Below, piece by piece: positions 33,460 to 37,457 of a DNA stretch of 37,457 bases. Numbering within the stretch: position 1 is the first letter of the stretch; each line of letters starts with the position of its first letter. The notes under the pieces are model-generated. The model was not told where the DNA came from and ran no database searches. It saw only the letters and a program-made list of their open reading frames with translations. The stretch is from contig JAFWZS010000080.1 of assembly GCA_017522205.1 (NCBI GenBank), forward strand, positions 1 through 37,457, given 5' to 3'. Origin of the DNA: Clostridia bacterium (GTDB lineage Bacteria > Bacillota > Clostridia > Oscillospirales > Acutalibacteraceae). A program made the position numbers and the translations under genes.

Positions 33460-34383
33460 TCAGATGAGTTCCTCAATCCATTCAATTACATCTTCGCAAA
33501 CCTTGTCAAAGAGTGCGCTTTCGTTGAGAATTTCGTGTCTTCCGTCGGGATAGAGAATCTTTTTAAGGTTTTTCTTACCTGCAGCAGTAAGTTTGTCATA
33601 AACCTGTTCAACGCCCTTACTGAAGTTGCCCACGGGGTCCATTGCACCTGAGATCATGAGCACGGGAAGGTCCTTGTCAAGGCTTTCAAACCACTTTTTG
33701 CCTGATACAAAGCCAAGGAGTGAGGTGAGGTCACGGTAGCCGTAAGCGGTGAAAAGGAAGCCGCAGTACTTGTCAGCAACGTATTTATCAACCTGGAATT
33801 CATCTCTTGAAAGCCAGTCAAAAGCAGTTCTCTGCTCGAATTTATTATTGTATGCACCGAAGGCGATTTTATCAACAAGCTTTGTTCTGTAATGGTCACC
33901 CTTTATCTTGCCGATTACGGATGCGATAAGTGAACCCATACCTGCAGCAGGGTTGGGGCCTGCAGTGCCGCAATAAATTGCACCATCGATATCATTTGCG
34001 TGCTCGAGACAGTATGCTCTTGCAACAAATGAACCCATTGAGTGACCGAAGAAAATGAAGGGCTTTCCGGGATTTTCATCCTTGGCCATTCTTGTAAGTC
34101 TGTAGCAGTCACCAATGAAATTCTTCCAGCCTGCTTTTTCACCGAAGTAGCCAAGCTCGTCGTCATTCTTAACGCTCTTGCCGTGACCGAGATGGTCATT
34201 GATGTAAACGGCAATTCCGTTTTTGCAGAGAACCTCTGCAAAGGGCTCATAGCGTTCAAGGTGTTCAGCCATACCGTGTGCAATCTGAAGCACAGCCTTT
34301 ACTTCGCCTTCGGGCTTGAATGAAGCTGCATGAATATCAGCAAGACCTGAAACTGAAGGGAAATAGAATTCGTTTTTAATCAT
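33460..34383 (-). CDS. Alpha/beta hydrolase, monoacylglycerol lipase/lysophospholipase type
   Basis: A serine hydrolase of 307 residues. Motifs are IAHGMAEHLERYEPFA (the HG oxyanion segment), YINDHLGHGKS, the nucleophile elbow IFFGHSMGSFVARAY with Ser115, then LMISGAMDPVGN with the acid and DGRHEILNE with the catalytic His. All three triad members are in order. There is no signal peptide, so it is cytoplasmic; likely substrates are short glycerides or lysolipids. The start at 34383 has AAAGGAGG 8 bases upstream; the frame is open to 34419 through the promoter leader. First gene of the unit read from the -10 box at 34427-34432. Confidence 0.9.
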   Translation of the reverse strand: MIKNEFYFPSVSGLADIHAASFKPEGEVKAVLQIAHGMAEHLERYEPFAEVLCKNGIAVYINDHLGHGKSVKNDDELGYFGEKAGWKNFIGDCYRLTRMAKDENPGKPFIFFGHSMGSFVARAYCLEHANDIDGAIYCGTAGPNPAAGMGSLIASVIGKIKGDHYRTKLVDKIAFGAYNNKFEQRTAFDWLSRDEFQVDKYVADKYCGFLFTAYGYRDLTSLLGFVSGKKWFESLDKDLPVLMISGAMDPVGNFSKGVEQVYDKLTAAGKKNLKKILYPDGRHEILNESALFDKVCEDVIEWIEELI

Positions 34384-34426
34384 AATTATTCCTCCTTTAG
34401 AGTAGTTATATATTAACACATTTTAC

Positions 34427-34432
34427 ATTATA
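34427..34432 (-). promoter_or_regulatory. Extended -10 promoter of the hydrolase unit
   Basis: On the minus strand TATGC then TATAAT (34432-34427), giving an extended -10 (TGN). The -35 position (TGCAAA) is poor. About 44 bases before the start codon. Confidence 0.6.
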
Positions 34433-34591
34433 GCATAAGAAAACGGATTTTGCATTTGTTTTGCGAAATTACCTTTACGGCATTTTTAACAAAAAATCGG
34501 CTTTCTTTTTGACATCCGACAAAAAATATGATAAAATTTAGGCAAAGTCCATTTTTTAGTACACCAAAATAAAATTTATCGAACATTTGTC

Positions 34592-34619
34592 TTGACATTT
34601 CGATTTTTTCTGCTATAAT
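34592..34619 (+). promoter_or_regulatory. Promoter of the small membrane protein gene
   Basis: TTGACA (34592-34597), 16-base spacer ending TGC, TATAAT (34614-34619): consensus boxes plus an extended -10. The LexA box lies just downstream, and a half-site CGAAC with a degraded partner lies upstream at 34580-34591. Confidence 0.85.
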
Positions 34620-34632
34620 TCTAAGTGTAATA

Positions 34633-34646
34633 CGAACGAATGTTCG
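34633..34646. promoter_or_regulatory. Perfect LexA (SOS) box
   Basis: CGAAC GAAT GTTCG, an exact match to the Gram-positive LexA consensus CGAAC-R-N-R-Y-GTTCG. It starts about 7 bases past the expected transcription start, where a bound repressor would block it. A second partial inverted site (TTCGATAACGTTCGA) overlaps at 34643-34657. Confidence 0.87.
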
Positions 34647-34675
34647 ATAACGTTCGACACAGGAGGAACAAAATT

Positions 34676-34924
34676 ATGTTTACATTAGGAACTTTCAGTG
34701 CATTTTTCTGGACACTCGCAAGCATCATTCTTCTTATGCTTGTTTTTGAAGACAAGCTTATCGCTCTTGAGGAAAAGTATGACAGAAAAAGGGAGACAAA
34801 AAAGAGAGCTAAAAAGGCTGCCCAAATAAAAAGCAGAAAAGCCGCTGCTCAGGTTAAAAGAATGCCCACATCAGCAAGAAACGCAAACACAAACAGAAGA
34901 GTAAACAGAAATTACGCAGCATAA
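34676..34924 (+). CDS. SOS-controlled small membrane protein with basic tail, 82 residues
   Basis: One membrane helix at about residues 5-25 (FSAFFWTLASIILLMLVF), a short charged helix (EDKLIALEEKYDRKRETKK) and a very basic, Ala/Lys/Arg/Asn-rich tail to the end. No LysM domain and no family I can name. The start at 34676 has AGGAGG 9 bases upstream. The perfect LexA box at the start point says the gene is induced by DNA damage. Small SOS membrane proteins that stop cell division, such as YneA in Bacillus and SidA in Caulobacter, share this size and layout, so that role is a reasonable guess but not shown. The next gene has its own promoter 12 bases on. Confidence 0.83.
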   Translation: MFTLGTFSAFFWTLASIILLMLVFEDKLIALEEKYDRKRETKKRAKKAAQIKSRKAAAQVKRMPTSARNANTNRRVNRNYAA

Positions 34925-34935
34925 TATACTTACCC

Positions 34936-34964
34936 TTGACTTTTTTCGTTGTTTTATGTAAAAT
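34936..34964 (+). promoter_or_regulatory. Promoter of the pseudokinase gene
   Basis: TTGACT (34936-34941), 17-base spacer, TAAAAT (34959-34964), about 40 bases before the start codon. Confidence 0.75.
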
Positions 34965-35003
34965 TATATAGGATAAATTCGATGAAAGTCAGGTGCTATA
35001 CTA

Positions 35004-36890
35004 ATGGCTGATAATATAAAATACTGTCCGGGCTGCATGGGTGCTCTCGAAGAGGGCGTAAATGTCTGCCCCGAATGCTTCTACAATATAGAAACAGAAA
35101 ACAACTCCCCTGCTCTTAAAGCAGGTACTATCCTTTCAGGAAGATACCTTATCGGTAAGGTGCTGAATTTTGCAAATGATTCAATCACCTATATCGGCCG
35201 TGACCTTTACTCAGATACGGTTCTCAGCATCGTTGAATTTTTCCCGTCAAAGATTCTTACACGTGAAAATGACGATTGCAACATTACCGTAAAGCTTGGT
35301 TACGACACCATGTTTGAGAACTGCCGTGAAAGCTTCCTCAGTCTCTGGCGTGGCCTCGATATGTTTAAAAGTGATGTTTGTCTTCCTAATGTTGAACAGA
35401 TAATTGAATCAAACGGTACAGTTTACGCTATATCCGTATACCTCGACAGCATAAGCCTCAAGGCTTATTTTGACGAAACGAAAAAGCCACTTTCCTGGGC
35501 AAGAGCTCACAGCGCTTTCAAGCCTGTGCTCGCCTGCCTTCAGAAGCTTCATTCAGCCGGCATTATGCACGGCAACATTTCACCGAGCACCATTCATGTT
35601 GGCTCAGACGGCAAGCTTCACATTATGTCTTTTTCAATTCCTCAGTGCTATTCATCCGTTGAAGAGCTGAGAGTAAGACCCGTTCCCGGCTTCTCTCCCA
35701 TTGAGCTTTTCGGTGAAAACGCAAGCCTTTCTGCTGCCTCAGACGTATACTCGGTTATGGCGCTTCTTTATTATTCAATAACCGGTCTTGTTCCTCCCAC
35801 CGCAACAAAAAGAGCAGTCAAGGACACCATGGTTCTTCCTGCGGCAGTTGCATCAACCCTTTCAAGCAAGGTTATTGACTGCTTTGTAAAGAGCCTTTCT
35901 GTTTATCCCCAGAACAGAATCTCAACTATCGACGAAGTAATCAGCTTGCTTTCAACAATCAGCACCCCGAGAAACGCAGCCTCCCCTGCTGCTCCCGCAT
36001 CACCTGTCGCAGAAGAAGCACCTGCACACGAAGCTCCGCCTGAAGCAGAGGCGGAATACGAAGATGAAATTCAGGATGAACCCTACTACGAAGAAGACGA
36101 TGCTCCCACAAAGAAAGGTAAGTCATCTTCAGGTTCACTTATCACTCTTGCAGTTTCAACCTTCCTCGGTGTTGTAGTAGCCTGCACAGTTCTGTTCACC
36201 GTGCTTTATGCAACCTTCCTTTACAAGTCAATTGATGTACCCGTGCTTGATAATCTTCTCGGTTCATTCAGCTTTCTTCCCATGAACGAGGAAGTTACTG
36301 ACGTTTATACTCCGAATTACGACACATCAACAACGGTAAGTCCTGAAACCACAGAAAAGTCCTATGTGACTGTTCCCGATTTCACAAGTCACACACGTGA
36401 CAGCATCAAGACCAACGAAACCTTTAACGAAAGATTCGTTATCATATACACCGAAGATTACAGTGATGAAGTACCAAAGGATGCTATCATTGCTCAGAGC
36501 CTTGAAAAAGGCGAAAGCGTTCTTTCAGGCACAGAAATCACCGTTGTGGTAAGTCTCGGTGCAAAGCCTATTGAGCTTCCCAATGTTATCGGTATGCAAT
36601 ACAGCAAAGCCGAAAAAGAGCTTAAAGACCGTGGCTTCACAGTAAAAAAGGAAGTTATGGAAAACAAAGGTGGTCACAAGGAAAACGAAGTTTATCTGAT
36701 GGATAAGGTTGCAGGACTTGAATTCGAAAAGGGTACGGAAATTGTGCTTTCGGTATGGGGCAAGGAGCCTGAGACAACCACAAAGGAAACCACAACTAAG
36801 AAAAAAGAAGATACCACAAAAGAAAAAGAAACCTCAACTAAAAAGCAAGAGAGCTCAACCAAAGCCTCAGATGCTGACAATGAAAATTAA
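35004..36890 (+). CDS. Zinc-ribbon / pseudokinase / transmembrane / PASTA protein
   Basis: A 628-residue membrane protein resembling PrkC/Stk-type kinases but without their catalytic residues. Residues 8-25 form a zinc ribbon (CPGC ... CPEC). A kinase fold follows at about 43-320 (SGRYLIGKVL at its start). The VAIK lysine site reads SIVEF, the HRD loop reads HGN (189-191) and DFG reads SFS (209-211), so three key motifs are altered. An acidic linker (EAEYEDEIQDEPYYEEDD) leads to one membrane helix at about 379-404. Outside are two PASTA-like domains at about 455-527 and 530-598 (ELPNVIGMQYSKAEKEL), then a Thr/Lys-rich tail. Likely a cell-wall sensor or scaffold, not an active kinase. The start at 35004 has AGGTG 8 bases upstream. 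Confidence 0.9.
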   Translation: MADNIKYCPGCMGALEEGVNVCPECFYNIETENNSPALKAGTILSGRYLIGKVLNFANDSITYIGRDLYSDTVLSIVEFFPSKILTRENDDCNITVKLGYDTMFENCRESFLSLWRGLDMFKSDVCLPNVEQIIESNGTVYAISVYLDSISLKAYFDETKKPLSWARAHSAFKPVLACLQKLHSAGIMHGNISPSTIHVGSDGKLHIMSFSIPQCYSSVEELRVRPVPGFSPIELFGENASLSAASDVYSVMALLYYSITGLVPPTATKRAVKDTMVLPAAVASTLSSKVIDCFVKSLSVYPQNRISTIDEVISLLSTISTPRNAASPAAPASPVAEEAPAHEAPPEAEAEYEDEIQDEPYYEEDDAPTKKGKSSSGSLITLAVSTFLGVVVACTVLFTVLYATFLYKSIDVPVLDNLLGSFSFLPMNEEVTDVYTPNYDTSTTVSPETTEKSYVTVPDFTSHTRDSIKTNETFNERFVIIYTEDYSDEVPKDAIIAQSLEKGESVLSGTEITVVVSLGAKPIELPNVIGMQYSKAEKELKDRGFTVKKEVMENKGGHKENEVYLMDKVAGLEFEKGTEIVLSVWGKEPETTTKETTTKKKEDTTKEKETSTKKQESSTKASDADNEN

Positions 36891-36917
36891 GTCGAATAAT
36901 TAATTTGACTTTTTTTG
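36889..36917 (+). terminator. Terminator of the pseudokinase gene
   Basis: AAGTCGAAT (36889-36897), loop AATTA, ATTTGACTT (36903-36911) with one G-U pair, then a run of T. The stem includes the last two bases of the stop codon. Confidence 0.75.
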
Positions 36918-36926
36918 AAAAAGGTA

Positions 36927-36955
36927 TTGACTTTCTCGGGTTGCTATAGTATAAT
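36927..36955 (+). promoter_or_regulatory. Promoter of tRNA-fMet
   Basis: TTGACT (36927-36932), 17-base spacer, TATAAT (36950-36955), 27 bases before the tRNA. Confidence 0.85.
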
Positions 36956-36982
36956 AGCTAAGCACTTGAGAAAGTGATATAT

Positions 36983-37059
36983 CGCGGAGTGGAGCAACCC
37001 GGTAGCTCGTCGGGCTCATAACCCGGAGGTTGCAGGTTCAAATCCTGTCTCCGCAACCA
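36983..37059 (+). tRNA. Initiator tRNA-fMet (anticodon CAT)
   Basis: A 77-base tRNA with CCA encoded in the DNA. Acceptor arms are CGCGGAG and CTCCGCA, so the first base pair is a C1-A72 mismatch, the mark of an initiator. The anticodon stem has the three initiator G-C pairs (CGGG around CTCATAA and CCCG). The T arm carries GGTTCAAATCC. It is read from the promoter at 36927-36955 and followed by a terminator. The last 30 bases are repeated exactly at 37347-37376. Confidence 0.97.
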
Positions 37060-37064
37060 GAACG

Positions 37065-37099
37065 AAGTACTCACCAAATGGGTGGGTACTTATTTTTTT
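37065..37099 (+). terminator. Terminator after tRNA-fMet
   Basis: AAGTACTCACC (37065-37075), short loop, GGTGGGTACTT (37081-37091) with one G-U pair, then ATTTTTTT. Confidence 0.85.
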
Positions 37100-37346
37100 C
37101 GTAGTTACTGCAACCGACGGGTGTAACCCGGGGCACAGAGCACGACCGCTGCCTGAGGCAGATAAAGGGATTTATCCGGGGGCCCCAAAAAAGCTCAAAA
37201 GCTTTTTGGGGAGAGGAAGCACAACGAAGCGATGAGCTTTTTCCTTGAGGAAAAACGATAAGCGAAGTTAGTGCTGACGAGGCGCAGCGGTCAAAGTTCA
37301 TAGGCGCTCCAAGCCGTTATGAACTTTGGGAACCGCAAGAGGGCCT
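37100..37346. other. GC-rich multi-hairpin insert between two tRNA 3' ends
   Basis: About 250 bases, more GC-rich than its surroundings and without a credible gene. Large inverted repeat GACCGCTGC (37144-37152) / GCAGCGGTC (37284-37292) encloses a CCCCAAAAAAGCT / AGCTTTTTGGGG hairpin (37183-37211) and a TTTTTCC / GGAAAAA hairpin (near 37240-37256). To the right is a 10-bp hairpin AAAGTTCATA (37293-37302) / TATGAACTTT (37318-37327). It could be a small non-autonomous mobile element or a structured RNA. Confidence 0.6.
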
Positions 37347-37376
37347 TTGCAGGTTCAAATCCTGTCTCCGCAACCA
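37347..37376 (+). repeat. Second copy of the tRNA-fMet 3' end (att-like direct repeat)
   Basis: Thirty bases identical to 37030-37059, starting TTGCAGGTTCAAATCC and ending in CCA, 317 bases apart. No acceptor 5' strand or D arm precedes it, so it is not a working tRNA. Such repeats are left where elements integrate into tRNA genes. Confidence 0.85.
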
Positions 37377-37381
37377 ACTAA

Positions 37382-37416
37382 AAGTACCTGTCTTTATGAT
37401 GGGTACTTGTTTTTTA
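37382..37416 (+). terminator. Terminator after the second tRNA 3' end
   Basis: AAGTACC (37382-37388), 13-base loop, GGTACTT (37402-37408), then GTTTTTTAT. Its outer letters resemble those of the terminator after the intact tRNA, so terminator and tRNA end seem to be duplicated together. Nothing further is seen to the window end. Confidence 0.75.
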
Positions 37417-37457
37417 TATTTTTTTGCATATTAAAACTTGGTGATAACTTTATACGG

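Noticed and set aside
37071-37301. 76-codon frame on the minus strand in the tRNA-flanking insert
   Set aside because: It overlaps the tRNA terminator and several hairpins, and has no ribosome site or recognisable protein character.
36983-37457. Integrative element with integrase in the tRNA gene
   Set aside because: Only about 290 bases lie between the two tRNA ends and no integrase gene is present in the window; kept as a small element or scar instead.

Overview
The window reads as a chromosomal segment of an endospore-forming Gram-positive Clostridia-type bacterium, most like the Oscillospirales/Ruminococcus group. The evidence is an intact spoIVA, a T-box leader on alaS, a CIRCE operator on groESL, LexA boxes of the Bacillus/Clostridium type, SD-rich AGGAGG starts, an AT-rich base composition, and several small palindromic repeats in the gaps. 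The organism assignment is inference; no 16S gene is present. No complete mobile element, CRISPR array or toxin-antitoxin pair was seen.

Layout. 1-1825: spermidine/putrescine ABC genes potA and potB (potB cut by the window edge), reading left from one strong promoter. 1995-6259: a small unknown gene, a HIT hydrolase and alaS, all leftward, with a T-box in front of alaS. 6343-7754: two leftward membrane-protein genes of unknown role. 7787-8414: a leftward transcription unit with a consensus promoter and terminator but no intact long ORF (candidate large ncRNA or decayed gene). 8596-11634: an FAD dehydrogenase and a class B penicillin-binding protein. 11715-13777: groES-groEL. 13779-14689: repeats, terminators and no convincing gene. 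14690-15658: a free-standing acyltransferase catalytic domain. 15692-15964: a remarkable mirror-image hairpin array and a terminator repeat. 15982-21233: leftward YbaK-type deacylase, two secreted repeat-domain proteins, an FkbM methyltransferase and a PpiC-type foldase. 21381-22364: rightward two-gene unit (sigma4-like/XRE regulator plus coiled coil) with a LexA-type box. 22379-24578: leftward spoIVA and a zinc-ribbon membrane protein. 24679-25426: a TauE/SafE transporter split into two overlapping half genes. 25454-29459: leftward FAD oxidoreductase, ruvX and a class A penicillin-binding protein. 29543-34432: leftward three-gene unit of lipase-like hydrolase, GH36-like glycosidase and an exonuclease-AlkD fusion. 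34592-36917: a LexA-boxed small membrane protein and a zinc-ribbon/pseudokinase/PASTA protein. 36927-37457: initiator tRNA, followed by a structured insert and a second copy of the tRNA 3' end.

The functional mix is mostly housekeeping: translation (alaS, tRNA-fMet, YbaK), protein folding (groESL, PpiC), cell wall (two PBPs and a PASTA protein) and sporulation (spoIVA). The most interesting signals are two near-identical LexA boxes placed at the start points of two uncharacterised units, the ORF-less transcription unit at 7787-8414, the AGCTAAATT mirror array, the tRNA 3'-end duplication, the pseudokinase, and the exonuclease-AlkD fusion.
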